From contig NZ_SMKT01000098.1 in the NCBI RefSeq assembly GCF_004348735.1, positions 1 through 34,842 of the forward strand: a DNA stretch of 34,842 nt. Direction: 5' to 3'. Shown here in pieces: positions 9,873 through 18,239 of this stretch (positions within the stretch are counted from its first letter, which is position 1; each line of letters opens with the position of its first letter). The position numbers were made by a program, and so were the translations under genes. Source of the stretch: Actinomadura sp. KC06. Lineage in GTDB: Bacteria > Actinomycetota > Actinomycetes > Streptosporangiales > Streptosporangiaceae. The notes beneath the pieces are model-generated. The model did no database searches and was not told the origin of the DNA. It saw only the letters and a program-made list of their open reading frames with translations.

Positions 9873-9893
9873 CAGTGTTACCTCTCAGTGCGC

Positions 9894-9919
9894 CGTACGG
9901 GGTGCGCCCGGAACGTACG
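9894..9919. promoter_or_regulatory. Paired CGTACG palindromes in divergent intergenic region
   Basis: Two copies of the self-complementary CGTACG start at 9894 and 9914, exactly 20 bp apart, or about two helical turns. They lie in the 124-bp gap between the M28 peptidase and the RecD2-type helicase. The spacing suits a dimeric or tetrameric repressor, but short GC-rich palindromes also arise by chance here. Confidence 0.3.
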
Positions 9920-9996
9920 TCGCGATCACCGGAAGATCTAGGACGACTGCCGGATCCGGCCACGATGTCGTGGGCGGGTGGTCGGGACAGGCCATC

Positions 9997-12237
9997 ATGG
10001 TGATCGTGCCGACCTCCCCGACGCCCGACGGCGCGCCGCGTCCGGTGGATCTTGACGCGGTCTTGGAAAGGATCACGTACGCCAACGAGGACACCGGCTA
10101 CACCGTCGCGCGCGTCGCGACCGCGAAGAGCGGCGGCGATCTGCTGACGGTCGTGGGCGCGCTCCTCGGCGCGCAGGTGGGGGAGAGCCTGCGCCTGGTC
10201 GGACGGTGGCGCTCGCACCCCAAGTACGGCAAGCAGTTCGAGGTCGAGTCGTACACGACCGTCCTGCCGGCGACGATCCAGGGCATCCGCCGCTACCTCG
10301 GCTCCGGCATGATCAAGGGGATCGGGCCGGTGATGGCCGACCGGATGGTCGGCCACTTCGGCACCGACATCCTGCGGATCATCGAGGAGGAGCCGGAGCG
10401 GCTCGCCGAGGTCCAGGGCCTCGGGCCCAAGCGGACGAAGCGGATCGGCGAGGCGTGGGAGGAGCAGAAGGCCATCAAGGAGGTGATGGTCTTCCTGCAG
10501 GGCGTCGGGGTGTCGACGTCCCTGGCCGTCCGGATCTACAAGCAGTACGGCGACGAGTCGATCGACACCGTCCGCAAGCAGCCGTACCAGCTCGCGTCGG
10601 ACGTGTGGGGCATCGGGTTCAAGACGGCCGACACGATCGCGCAGGCCGTCGGCATCCCGCACGACAGCCCCGAGCGGATCAAGGCGGGCCTGCAGTACAC
10701 GCTGTCGGAGGCCGCGGACGACGGCCACTGCTTCCTGCCGGAGCCGAACCTCGTCACGGCCGCGGAGAAGATCCTCGGCGTCGGGCGGGAGCTGATCGTC
10801 CCGGCGCTGGACGAGCTGGCCCGCGACGAGGGCGTCGTCCGGGAGCCGATCCCCGGCGAGGGCGAGGACGCCGCGACGATCCCCGCCGTGTACCTGGTGC
10901 CGTTCCACCGGGCCGAACGCTCCCTCGCCCGCGGCCTGCTGGAGCTGCTCGACGCCCCGACCGACAGACTCAAGGCGTTCGCCGACGTCGACTGGGGCAA
11001 GGCGCTGCCGTGGCTGAGGCAGCGCACCGGCCAGGACCTTGCCCCCGAGCAGCAGGAGGCGGTCAAGCTCGCGCTGACGTCGAAGGTGTCGGTGCTGACC
11101 GGCGGGCCCGGCTGCGGCAAGAGCTTCACCGTCCGGTCGGTGGTGGAGCTGGCCGCCGCGAAGAAGGCGAAGATCGTCCTGGTGGCGCCGACCGGGCGGG
11201 CCGCCAAGCGGCTCGCCGAGCTGACCGGGCACGAGGCCGCGACCGTCCACCGGCTCCTGCAGCTCCAGCCCGGCGGCGACCCCAAGTTCGACCAGGACAA
11301 CCCCCTGGACGCTGACCTGGTCGTCGTCGACGAGTCCTCGATGGTCGACCTGATCCTGGCGAACAAGCTGGTCAAGGCGATCCCGCGCGGCGCGCACCTG
11401 CTGCTCGTCGGGGACGTCGACCAGCTCCCGTCCGTCGGCGCGGGCGAGGTGCTCGCCGACCTGCTCGGCGCCGAGGCGATCCCGCGCGTCCGGCTCACGA
11501 AGATCTTCCGGCAGGCGCAGCGGTCCGGCATCGTCGTCAACGCGCACCGCGTCAACGCGGGCGACCATCCGCAGACGCACGGCTACCCCGACTTCTTCCT
11601 GTTCCCGTGCGAGGAGCAGGACGAGGCGGCCGAGCTGACCGTGGACGTCGTCGCCAACCGCGTCCCGCGCAAGTTCGGCCTCGACCCGCGCCGCGACGTT
11701 CAGGTCCTCACGCCGATGCACCGGGGCGCCGCCGGGGCCGGGGAGCTGAACGCGCGGCTGCAGGAGGCCCTCACCCCGCACGACGACGCGCGCCCCGAAC
11801 GCCGCTACGGCGGACGCGTCTTCCGCGTCGGCGACAAGGTCACCCAGCTCCGCAACAACTACGACAAGGGCGAGGCGGGCGTCTTCAACGGCACCGTCGG
11901 CGTCGTGACGTCGGTGTCCCTCGAAGAGCAGTCGCTGACCGTCGTGACCGACGAGGACGAGAGCGTCGGCTACGCCTTCGACGAGCTGGACGAGCTCGCC
12001 CACGCCTACGCGATCACGATCCACCGCTCGCAGGGCAGCGAGTACCCGGCCGTCGTCATCCCGCTCACCACCGGCGCGTGGATGATGCTGCGCCGCAACC
12101 TCCTCTACACGGGGATCACCCGTGCGAAGAAGCTCGTCGTCCTCGTCGGGTCGCGCCGGGCGCTCGCCGCCGCCGTCCGCACCGCCGGCGCGGGCCGCCG
12201 CCACACCGCCCTCGCCCACCGCCTGTCCCAGCGGTAG
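9997..12237 (+). CDS. recD2: RecD2-type ATP-dependent 5'-3' DNA helicase
   Basis: A 746-residue SF1B helicase of the RecD/TraA group. The N-terminal OB-like segment ERITYANEDTGYTVARV (24-40) is followed by helix-hairpin-helix motifs (GIGPVMADRM and GLGPKRTKRIGEAW) that mark RecD2 rather than the RecBCD subunit. Walker A GGPGCGKS is at 369-376, Walker B VVVDESS near 444, motif III LVGDVDQLPSVGAG, and the UvrD-like C-terminal motif TIHRSQGSEYPAVVIPL near residues 672-688. No recB or recC lies alongside. RecD2 proteins unwind DNA with 5' tails and help fork and repair processes. ATG 9997 is chosen because the conserved N-terminus follows soon after; GTG at 10000 or 10006 could also serve, and the Shine-Dalgarno is weak. 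Confidence 0.93.
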   Translation: MVIVPTSPTPDGAPRPVDLDAVLERITYANEDTGYTVARVATAKSGGDLLTVVGALLGAQVGESLRLVGRWRSHPKYGKQFEVESYTTVLPATIQGIRRYLGSGMIKGIGPVMADRMVGHFGTDILRIIEEEPERLAEVQGLGPKRTKRIGEAWEEQKAIKEVMVFLQGVGVSTSLAVRIYKQYGDESIDTVRKQPYQLASDVWGIGFKTADTIAQAVGIPHDSPERIKAGLQYTLSEAADDGHCFLPEPNLVTAAEKILGVGRELIVPALDELARDEGVVREPIPGEGEDAATIPAVYLVPFHRAERSLARGLLELLDAPTDRLKAFADVDWGKALPWLRQRTGQDLAPEQQEAVKLALTSKVSVLTGGPGCGKSFTVRSVVELAAAKKAKIVLVAPTGRAAKRLAELTGHEAATVHRLLQLQPGGDPKFDQDNPLDADLVVVDESSMVDLILANKLVKAIPRGAHLLLVGDVDQLPSVGAGEVLADLLGAEAIPRVRLTKIFRQAQRSGIVVNAHRVNAGDHPQTHGYPDFFLFPCEEQDEAAELTVDVVANRVPRKFGLDPRRDVQVLTPMHRGAAGAGELNARLQEALTPHDDARPERRYGGRVFRVGDKVTQLRNNYDKGEAGVFNGTVGVVTSVSLEEQSLTVVTDEDESVGYAFDELDELAHAYAITIHRSQGSEYPAVVIPLTTGAWMMLRRNLLYTGITRAKKLVVLVGSRRALAAAVRTAGAGRRHTALAHRLSQR

Positions 12238-12243
12238 CGCCAT

Positions 12244-12267
12244 TTTCAGCGGCTACTGAAATTTCAG
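12244..12267. promoter_or_regulatory. CTGAAA/TTTCAG inverted repeats upstream of the deacetylase gene
   Basis: CTGAAATTTCAG (12256-12267) is a perfect 12-bp palindrome. A further TTTCAG at 12244-12249 also pairs with the CTGAAA at 12256-12261. This AT-rich stretch differs from its surroundings and lies just upstream of a TTGACA at 12292-12297, so it is a good operator candidate for the downstream secreted deacetylase. The first repeat could instead form a weak hairpin after recD2. Confidence 0.5.
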
Positions 12268-12291
12268 TTCGGGGCCACTGTCGAGAAAGTA

Positions 12292-12297
12292 TTGACA
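12292..12297 (+). promoter_or_regulatory. Possible -35 element for the deacetylase gene
   Basis: An exact TTGACA is present 32 bp before the chosen ATG. The best -10 candidate is CAAAAT, 19 bp downstream, within a stretch carrying CATTT-CCA-AAATG. If this is the promoter, the transcript has a very short leader, and the earlier in-frame GTG at 12299 cannot be the start. Confidence 0.4.
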
Positions 12298-12328
12298 GGT
12301 GTTTCGGAAGCATTTCCAAAATGCAGAC

Positions 12329-13072
12329 ATGATCACACATGCTCCCGCGCCCCGCGGCCACGCGCCGCTCCCGCACATCCTCCTCCTCGCCCTGACGGCC
12401 GTTCTCGCGGCCGGACTCGCGGTCGCCGCGGCCGCCGCCCCCGCCCGCGCCGCCGACGACCGGAAATGCAGAGCGGGTTATGTGGGCCTGACCTTCGACG
12501 ACGGCCCCACCCCGGAGCACACCGCCCGGCTCCTTTCCGCGTTGCGGGAGAACGGCGTCCGGGCCACTTTGTTCAACATCGGCGAGAAGGCGGAGAAGAA
12601 CGAGGAGCTGGTCGTCGCCGAGAAGGAGGCCGGCATGTGGATCGCCAACCACAGCTGGTCGCATCCGCAGCTGACGAAGCTGCCGGACGACGGGATCAAG
12701 TCCGAGCTCGCACGGACCCAGGTCCTGCTGGAGGAGATCACCGGGACGGCGCCGGTGCTGTTCCGGCCCCCGTACGGGAACACCAACGACACGGTCAAGG
12801 AGATCGCGCGGGGGCTCGGCATGGCCGAGATCCTCTGGGACGTCGACACCCGGGACTGGAGCGGCAAGTCCGCCGAGGAGATCGTGGAGGAGGCCGTCAC
12901 CGTGCAGAGCGGCGAGATCGTCCTCATGCACGACGGCTACGACGCGACCATCGAGGCCATCCCCGCGATCATGGAGAACCTGCGGAGCCGCGCGCTGTGC
13001 CCCGGCATGATCTCGCCGGCCACCGGCAAGGCCGTGGAGCCCACCGATGAGGTCGCGACCGTCATTCCTTGA
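12329..13072 (+). CDS. Secreted polysaccharide deacetylase (carbohydrate esterase family 4)
   Basis: A 247-residue protein with a Sec signal peptide (hydrophobic 15-40, cleavage near PARAAD) and one NodB domain. All five family motifs are visible: LTFDDGP (D57, D58), NHSWSH (H108 and H112, metal ligands), RPPYGN (R146), WDVDTRDW, and IVLMHDG (H201). The Asp-His-His metal triad and the catalytic Asp are intact, so it should remove N-acetyl or O-acetyl groups from an extracellular polymer such as chitin oligomers, xylan or peptidoglycan; the motifs do not separate these. The frame also opens at GTG 12299, but ATG 12329 starts the signal peptide directly. The 3' end overlaps the convergent solute-binding protein gene by 11 bp. 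Confidence 0.9.
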   Translation: MITHAPAPRGHAPLPHILLLALTAVLAAGLAVAAAAAPARAADDRKCRAGYVGLTFDDGPTPEHTARLLSALRENGVRATLFNIGEKAEKNEELVVAEKEAGMWIANHSWSHPQLTKLPDDGIKSELARTQVLLEEITGTAPVLFRPPYGNTNDTVKEIARGLGMAEILWDVDTRDWSGKSAEEIVEEAVTVQSGEIVLMHDGYDATIEAIPAIMENLRSRALCPGMISPATGKAVEPTDEVATVIP

Positions 13073-14588
13073 CGGACAGGGCCGTGAGGCGGAGGCCGGT
13101 GAAGGCCCCGGCGGTGACGCCGCGGACGCGTTCCGACCACACCAGGTGGTCGTGGCGGGACCACAGCGGCATCGCCGGCATGTCCCGCAACATGGCGCTC
13201 TCGGCGAGACGCGCCGGGATCACGCCCTCGTCCGGGCTGGTCGCGCGCTCCGCCTCGGCGACCAGGCCGGTGGCGTAGTCGTCGTCGAAGCCGGTTCCGG
13301 CGTCCAGAAGCGGCGCGAGCGCGGCGACGGGCGCGGGGTAGGCGGCGGTGGTGCGGACGACGAACGGGCCGTCCACCTCGCGGTCGCCCAGGGCCTTGGC
13401 GAGGCCGGTCACGGGGTGCGGGCGCGCGTCGAGCTTGAGCTCCTTGCGGAGCTGGTCGGCGACCGTCCGCACCCACGCGTCATCGCCCCGGTTCGCCTCG
13501 TACCAGAGGTTCACCGGCCCGGTGAGGCCGCCCGCGTCGGCCAGCGCGGAGACGGCGGCCTTCGAGTCGTGGAGGCACAGGCGGCACTGCCCCTCGCGGT
13601 GACCCGGGAGGATGCCGGGCGCGACGAGCGCGTCCGCGGGCGTGTACTGGTGGCCGAGCGGCCCCTCGGTCACGGCGGAACGGTCGATCGCCATGGACAG
13701 CGCGTGCCGGACGGTCGGGGACGCGAGCCGCTCCTCCCACCCCGGGAACGCCAGGTAGGTCACCTCCCGTCCGGGGACGGCGCGGTGGCGGCCGCCGAAG
13801 TCGGCGTCCATCGACTCGTGCCGCTCGGGCGGGACCTGCGTGGCGACGTCGAGGTCGCCGGCCTCGGCGGCGGCGTACTGCGTGCGCGCGTCCGGCATCT
13901 GCTTCACGACGACCGATCGCCCGCCCTTCACGGGTGCCAGGACGATCTCCCGCGCGCTCTTCGACGTCAGCCGGAACGGGCCGTTGCCCACGGGCGCGCG
14001 GCCGTAGGACGCCCAGTCCCGCGAGGTCAGGACCTTTTCGGGCATCGGGAAGAACGCGGGGTCGCCGAGCAGCGCCGGAAACCCGGCCAGCGGACGGTCG
14101 AGCGTCACCTCGAACGTCCGGTCGTCCTTGACCTTGAGGCCCGGGATCTCGGTCGCGCCCCGCTCGGCGCCCTTGACGCGGGCGACGTCGGTGAACAGCC
14201 GCGCCCCGGCCCAGCCCTCGCGCAGGACGGCCGTCCAGGCGCCGGTGAAGGAGCGGGACGTGACGGGCGTCCCGTCCTGGAACGTCGCGCCGGGGCGGAG
14301 CCGGATCGTCCATGCCTTCCGGTCCGGGCTGGTGATCGACTCGGCGGCGGCGTTCGCGGGCGCGCCGGTCTTCGGGTCGTAAGAGACCAGGCCCGTCCAG
14401 ACCGCGTTCGCGATCATGCGGCCGGCGGTGTCGCGGACGTCGCCGGGCAGCAGCGTCGCCGGGGCGGCCGCGCCGACGGAGATCCGCGGGTCGTCCGGGC
14501 CGCTCGCCGCCCGGAGCGCCGCGATCGGGGCCAGCAGGACCACCACCGCCCCGGTGACCAGGGCGGCGGTGCGGGTGGAGCTCTTCAA
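13062..14588 (-). CDS. Family 5 extracellular solute-binding protein (peptide-type ABC transporter), orphan
   Basis: A TTG start at 14588 follows GGGAGAGG and gives 508 residues; the open frame further upstream has no sensible protein. Residues 8-28 form a hydrophobic export signal without a lipobox Cys. The body matches SBP_bac_5: MIANAVWTGLVSYDPKTG near the N-terminus, WTIRLRPGATFQDGTPVTS, a YGRAPVGNGPFRL segment, and VRHALSMAIDRSA in lobe II. Such proteins bind oligopeptides, nickel or glycans for an ABC importer. No permease or ATPase gene is adjacent. A CRLC pair in the middle may form a disulfide. It is convergent with the deacetylase gene and divergent from the LVIVD-type protein gene. 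Confidence 0.86.
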   Translation of the reverse strand: MKSSTRTAALVTGAVVVLLAPIAALRAASGPDDPRISVGAAAPATLLPGDVRDTAGRMIANAVWTGLVSYDPKTGAPANAAAESITSPDRKAWTIRLRPGATFQDGTPVTSRSFTGAWTAVLREGWAGARLFTDVARVKGAERGATEIPGLKVKDDRTFEVTLDRPLAGFPALLGDPAFFPMPEKVLTSRDWASYGRAPVGNGPFRLTSKSAREIVLAPVKGGRSVVVKQMPDARTQYAAAEAGDLDVATQVPPERHESMDADFGGRHRAVPGREVTYLAFPGWEERLASPTVRHALSMAIDRSAVTEGPLGHQYTPADALVAPGILPGHREGQCRLCLHDSKAAVSALADAGGLTGPVNLWYEANRGDDAWVRTVADQLRKELKLDARPHPVTGLAKALGDREVDGPFVVRTTAAYPAPVAALAPLLDAGTGFDDDYATGLVAEAERATSPDEGVIPARLAESAMLRDMPAMPLWSRHDHLVWSERVRGVTAGAFTGLRLTALSVKE

Positions 14589-14692
14589 TGCCTCTCCCGG
14601 GAGCCAGGGCGGGGACGAGCGCGAGGGTACGGCAGGACGACAGGTCCGACCAGTCCTTACGGTGCTGAGTCCATTTCGTGATCCGCGCGCCT

Positions 14693-14722
14693 GTTGATCA
14701 ACGTTCCCGCCTCGTTCACACT
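14693..14722 (+). promoter_or_regulatory. Weak promoter and palindrome before the LVIVD-type protein gene
   Basis: GTTGATCAAC (14693-14702) is a 10-bp palindrome. The TTGATC inside it (14694-14699) followed 17 bp later by CACACT (14717-14722) could be a sigma-70-like promoter for the gene starting at 14755. Both hexamers are imperfect. Confidence 0.3.
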
Positions 14723-14754
14723 GGCGCCTGGATGATCTCTCCCTTGGAGGTGCG

Positions 14755-16194
14755 ATGTCTCCCCGCACATCCGTTTCCGTCCGGCGCCTGCTGCAAGGCG
14801 GCGCCGCGGCCGCGACGGCCGCGGCGCTGATGGCCGGGACCGCCTGGGCGTGCCCGCCCGAGCCGCCAGGCGCACAGAGCACGCGGGCCGCGTCCGAGGG
14901 CGAGGGCACCGGCGGCGGACGCCACGCCGGGCACTACCACCGGGCGCCCGCGGCGAGCACGGAGTCCGAGGCGATCAAGGGCGTGCGGCGCGTCGGCGGG
15001 GTGACCGACGCCAAGGGCGCCATCTCGCTGATGTTCATCGACTACGGCCGCGGCCGGCACAAGCGGACGATCATGTACGCGACCGGCGAGTTCGGGCTGA
15101 AGGCCTACGACGTGTCCGCCGACCCCCGCTCGCCCAAGCTGGTCGGGCAGCTGAACATGCCCGGCATGTGGGAGACCGAGGACACCGACTTCGACCCCGA
15201 ACGCAAGATCATCTACTTGTCGCGTGACCCGCGCGCGTTCGGCGGGGACACGAAGACGGGCGAGTCCGGCATCTACGTCGTGGACGCGTCCAAGCCGGAG
15301 AACCTGCGGCACATCACCTACGTGAAGGTCCCGGCCGGGCACACCACCACTTGCGTCAACGACTGCAAGTACCTCTGGACGGGCGGGCCCGCGAAGGCGG
15401 ACTGGATGCCCGCCGACTGGGGCGGGCGGCCCGTGTGGGTCACCGACGTCCGGAACCCGGCCAAGCCGAAGGTGTTCGAGAAGCCGATCGACACCGGCCG
15501 CAACGACGGGAAGACCGACTACACGCACGACATCCAGGTCGACTCCGACGGGGTCGCGTGGGCGTCCGGGCGCGGCGGCGTCCGCGGGTACCACACGTCC
15601 GGCCGGCACTACGACCCGGTGGCGAAGAAGTGGCGCCGGGCAACGGCGTACGACCCCGTCCCGTACGCGGGCGGCGGCCTGGACGAGGCCACCATCAACT
15701 CCACGTTCATGCACAACAGCTACCGCGCCACCGGGCGGACCCGGAACCAGGCCGCCGATCCGCGCAGGTGGGGCAACGGCAAGCTGATCTACGTCACCGA
15801 GGAGACCTTCGGCGACGGCTGCGCCAACGACGGGCTGCTCGTCATCGCGTCGCTGGAGGGCTCCTACCGCGGTGAGGGCTGGCGCTCCACCCCGCAGGAC
15901 CCGTTCCGCCTGCGCACCGTCGGCACGTGGGGCGTCGCCGGCAAGGAGGGCAGCGACCCGAAGAGCCTGGACTGCTCGGCGCACTACCTCGACGTCCGCG
16001 ACGGCATCCTCGTCCAGTCGTTCTACGCGCAGGGCACCCGATTCCTGGACGTGCGCGACCCGACGAACCCGAAGCAGGTCGCCTACTATCGCCCGGCGGA
16101 CGCCTCGTCCTGGCAGCCGTACTGGCACGGCAAGTACGTGTACGTCGCCGACAACACGCGCGGCGTCGACGTCCTGGAGCCGACCTTCCGCTGA
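14755..16194 (+). CDS. Secreted LVIVD-type beta-propeller protein of unknown function
   Basis: A 479-residue protein with a clear GGAGGTGCG ribosome-binding site. The N-terminus has SVRRLLQ, a loose twin-arginine-like motif, then a hydrophobic stretch ending TAWA before a Cys, so export is likely, possibly by Tat. The mature part repeats a pattern of short strands ending in phrases such as LKAYDVSADPRSPKLVGQL, VWVTDVRNPAKPKVFE and RFLDVRDPTNPKQVAYY, typical of LVIVD propeller blades. It also has several Cys (TTCVNDC, GDGCAND, LDCSAHY) that could form disulfides outside the cell. No catalytic motif is recognised. It stands alone between divergent and convergent neighbours and is followed by a strong hairpin. 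Confidence 0.82.
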   Translation: MSPRTSVSVRRLLQGGAAAATAAALMAGTAWACPPEPPGAQSTRAASEGEGTGGGRHAGHYHRAPAASTESEAIKGVRRVGGVTDAKGAISLMFIDYGRGRHKRTIMYATGEFGLKAYDVSADPRSPKLVGQLNMPGMWETEDTDFDPERKIIYLSRDPRAFGGDTKTGESGIYVVDASKPENLRHITYVKVPAGHTTTCVNDCKYLWTGGPAKADWMPADWGGRPVWVTDVRNPAKPKVFEKPIDTGRNDGKTDYTHDIQVDSDGVAWASGRGGVRGYHTSGRHYDPVAKKWRRATAYDPVPYAGGGLDEATINSTFMHNSYRATGRTRNQAADPRRWGNGKLIYVTEETFGDGCANDGLLVIASLEGSYRGEGWRSTPQDPFRLRTVGTWGVAGKEGSDPKSLDCSAHYLDVRDGILVQSFYAQGTRFLDVRDPTNPKQVAYYRPADASSWQPYWHGKYVYVADNTRGVDVLEPTFR

Positions 16195-16220
16195 CCGGCC
16201 CCAGCTGACGGTCCATCCGC

Positions 16221-16272
16221 GCAGAGGCCCGTTCCTGACCCCCAGGGGCAACCCTCAGGGACGGGCCTCTGC
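16221..16272. terminator. Bidirectional hairpin terminator
   Basis: An 18-bp stem (16221-16238 against 16255-16272) has a single G-T mismatch position and a 16-nt loop. It sits between two convergent genes, 26 bp after the propeller protein stop and 38 bp after the FUSC-like gene stop, so it can end transcription from both sides. There is no T-tract, as is common in actinobacteria. Confidence 0.85.
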
Positions 16273-16310
16273 CTTCTGCCGCCCGCCTCGCCGCCGCCGG
16301 CCTCGCGAGG

Positions 16311-17603
16311 TCAGGGGCGTCCGCCCGGACGCCGCCGCCAGTACTGCTCGCCGGAAGCGCGGGCGTTCCGCTCGGCCGCGTCCGCGGCGGAACCGGCGGC
16401 CCGGCGGAGCTGATGCCCCGCCCGCTGCACGGCCTGGACGGGACGCGCGGGCAGATGCCGGGACGCGCCGCGGTGCCGCCGCCAGTGCTCGCGGGCACGG
16501 GTCCGGTGCTCGACGCGCAGGTTCTCGATGAGCCGGTCGACGTCCATGGACACCTCCCCGTACAGCGGCCACGGGTCCCCGGCCACGGCCCGCTCGTGCA
16601 GCCTGCGGGCGAGCCTCGCGCGGCGCTCGCGGGCGACGTCCACCCGGACCTCGAGGTCGTGCTCGGCGAGGAACGGCCGCGCGTCGCGGGCCAGGTCGGA
16701 GCGGGCCAGCCGCCCGTAGGCGGCGACGCTGGCGGCGATCCCCGCGAGGGCGTCGCCGAGCTCGCGGCGCAGCGCCCCGTCGGTCAGCAGCCGGCCCCGC
16801 TCCCCGAGCCGCTCGTCGTCGGCGAGCGCGCGGGTCAGGCCGCGCAGCGACAGCGTGAAGTGCTCCATCGTCTCCATCGCGTTGCGCAGCGCGACCCCGG
16901 CGTCGATCAGCCGTCGCGCCCGCGTGCGCGGGTTCAGCCGGACGCTCTCCTCCGCCGCGCCGAGCTCCTGGTCGGCGCGGCCGATCTCGCGGGCGAGCCG
17001 CTCGGCGTCGTCCTGCCAGCGGGCCGCCTCGTGCGCCGTCCGCTCGCCGCGCAGCCCGTCCGCGATCTCCTCGACCAGGCCGCGGAGCTTCTCGGTGACG
17101 TCCTGGACGGCCTCCTCCGCCGGGCGGATCCGCACCGACGGCGCCAGCAGCGTCGCGGCCAGGCCGGTGGCGGCGCCGATCAGCGTCTCCAGGACCCGTT
17201 CGGCGGCACCGGTCTCGCTGGCCGCGCCCAGCGCGAAGATCAGCATCGCGGAGATCGGCGCCTCCAGGACGTGCTCGCGCAGCCGCAGCACGTGCCCGAT
17301 CACGAGCGCGGCGAGGATCGTCAGGCCGAGCGTCCACCAGGAGAACCCGATGGTGCTCGCGGCCATCACCGCGACCAGCACCCCGGAGGTGACGGCGGCG
17401 ACCCGCAGGATGCCCGCCCTGATCGTCTGGTAGACGGAGAACTGGACGACGAGCAGCGCGGTCAGCGGCGACAGCAGCGGCTTCGGCCCGCCCTCCGGCA
17501 GCACCGCCAGGGCCAGCACGTACGCCGCCACGGCGGTGATCGTCAGCCGGGCGATCCGGTGGACGTCGGACCTCGGCACCCGGCGCAGGAACGCGAACGA
17601 CAT
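16311..17603 (-). CDS. FUSC/aromatic acid exporter-like membrane protein
   Basis: A 430-residue protein with ATG 17603 behind GGAAGGA. The first 160 residues hold about five to six hydrophobic segments (for example ITAVAAYVLALAVL, LTALLVVQFSVYQTIRAGIL, LGLTILAALVIGHVL, ISAMLIFALGAASE). A long charged, helical cytoplasmic part rich in Arg and Glu follows, with a basic C-terminal tail. This matches the FUSC/ArAE arrangement, whose members export aromatic acids or act in envelope processes; the substrate here cannot be inferred. It lies downstream of the CGNR-type regulator on the same strand (74-bp gap) and could be cotranscribed. Confidence 0.8.
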   Translation of the reverse strand: MSFAFLRRVPRSDVHRIARLTITAVAAYVLALAVLPEGGPKPLLSPLTALLVVQFSVYQTIRAGILRVAAVTSGVLVAVMAASTIGFSWWTLGLTILAALVIGHVLRLREHVLEAPISAMLIFALGAASETGAAERVLETLIGAATGLAATLLAPSVRIRPAEEAVQDVTEKLRGLVEEIADGLRGERTAHEAARWQDDAERLAREIGRADQELGAAEESVRLNPRTRARRLIDAGVALRNAMETMEHFTLSLRGLTRALADDERLGERGRLLTDGALRRELGDALAGIAASVAAYGRLARSDLARDARPFLAEHDLEVRVDVARERRARLARRLHERAVAGDPWPLYGEVSMDVDRLIENLRVEHRTRAREHWRRHRGASRHLPARPVQAVQRAGHQLRRAAGSAADAAERNARASGEQYWRRRPGGRP

Positions 17604-17677
17604 GCCCGGTGTCCTTCCCGCAGGCCGGCAATGTTGCGGTAAAGCCGCTGAAAGCGAGATAGGTCACCCGCGGACGA

Positions 17678-18211
17678 TCACGTGCGGCGGCGGGCGCGGA
17701 AGGCGGCGACGTTCGTCCGGTTGGCGCAGGACTCCGAGCAGAACCGGCGCCGCCCCGCCCGGGACGTGTCGGCGTACACGCGGTCGCAGCCGTCCGCCGC
17801 GCAGACACCCGTCCGGGTGAGCCCGTGCTCGACGATCAGCTCGGCGAGGTTCATCAGCGTCGTCGCGCGGAACCGGTCCGGGAGCCGGGACGACGGCGGC
17901 GCGTAGTGCATGTGCAGGCCGTGCGGCTCGTGGTCGGCGAGGTGCGGGTGCATCGGGACCTGCAGCAGCAGCCCGTTCAGCAGGGCCATCGCGTCCTCGA
18001 CGCTCGCGGCCTCGAAGAACGGCCGCAGCGTCCGGCCCCAGGCGCGGAAGTCGTCGGCGTCGCCGTCCCTGAACTGCCGCCAGAAGAACTCGTTGTCGCG
18101 CAGGATCCGGCGCAGCGCGTCCGCGGAGTCGTCACCGCCGGTGCTGGTGACGGCGTTGACCAGCGCCGCCGCCGCGGCCACCCCGTGGCTCTTGTATCCA
18201 GTGATCCGCAT
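17678..18211 (-). CDS. CGNR zinc finger family regulator (ABATE domain) with CANR signature
   Basis: A 177-residue protein. ATG 18211 is preferred over the upstream ATG at 18232 because GGAGG lies 8 bp before it. The N-terminal two thirds resemble the ABATE domain (ALVNAVTSTGG at the start, FRATTLMNLAELIVEHG in the middle). The C-terminus is a treble-clef-like zinc finger: CAADGCDRVYADTSRAGRRRFCSESCANRTNVAAFRARRR. In the usual family this reads CGNR; here Gly is replaced by Ala, while the four Cys and the basic tail are kept. The family is thought to be DNA-binding regulators. A 22-bp inverted repeat lies just upstream, between this gene and the divergent zinc-ribbon gene, so autoregulation is plausible but unproven. 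Confidence 0.85.
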   Translation of the reverse strand: MRITGYKSHGVAAAAALVNAVTSTGGDDSADALRRILRDNEFFWRQFRDGDADDFRAWGRTLRPFFEAASVEDAMALLNGLLLQVPMHPHLADHEPHGLHMHYAPPSSRLPDRFRATTLMNLAELIVEHGLTRTGVCAADGCDRVYADTSRAGRRRFCSESCANRTNVAAFRARRRT

Positions 18212-18239
18212 TGCCGTGGCCTCCGGTGGCATGCCATGC

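Noticed and set aside
18212..18232. Upstream ATG at 18232 as the CGNR-family start
   Set aside because: The GGAGG that lies inside this extension is ideally placed for ATG 18211, and 18232 has no ribosome-binding site of its own.
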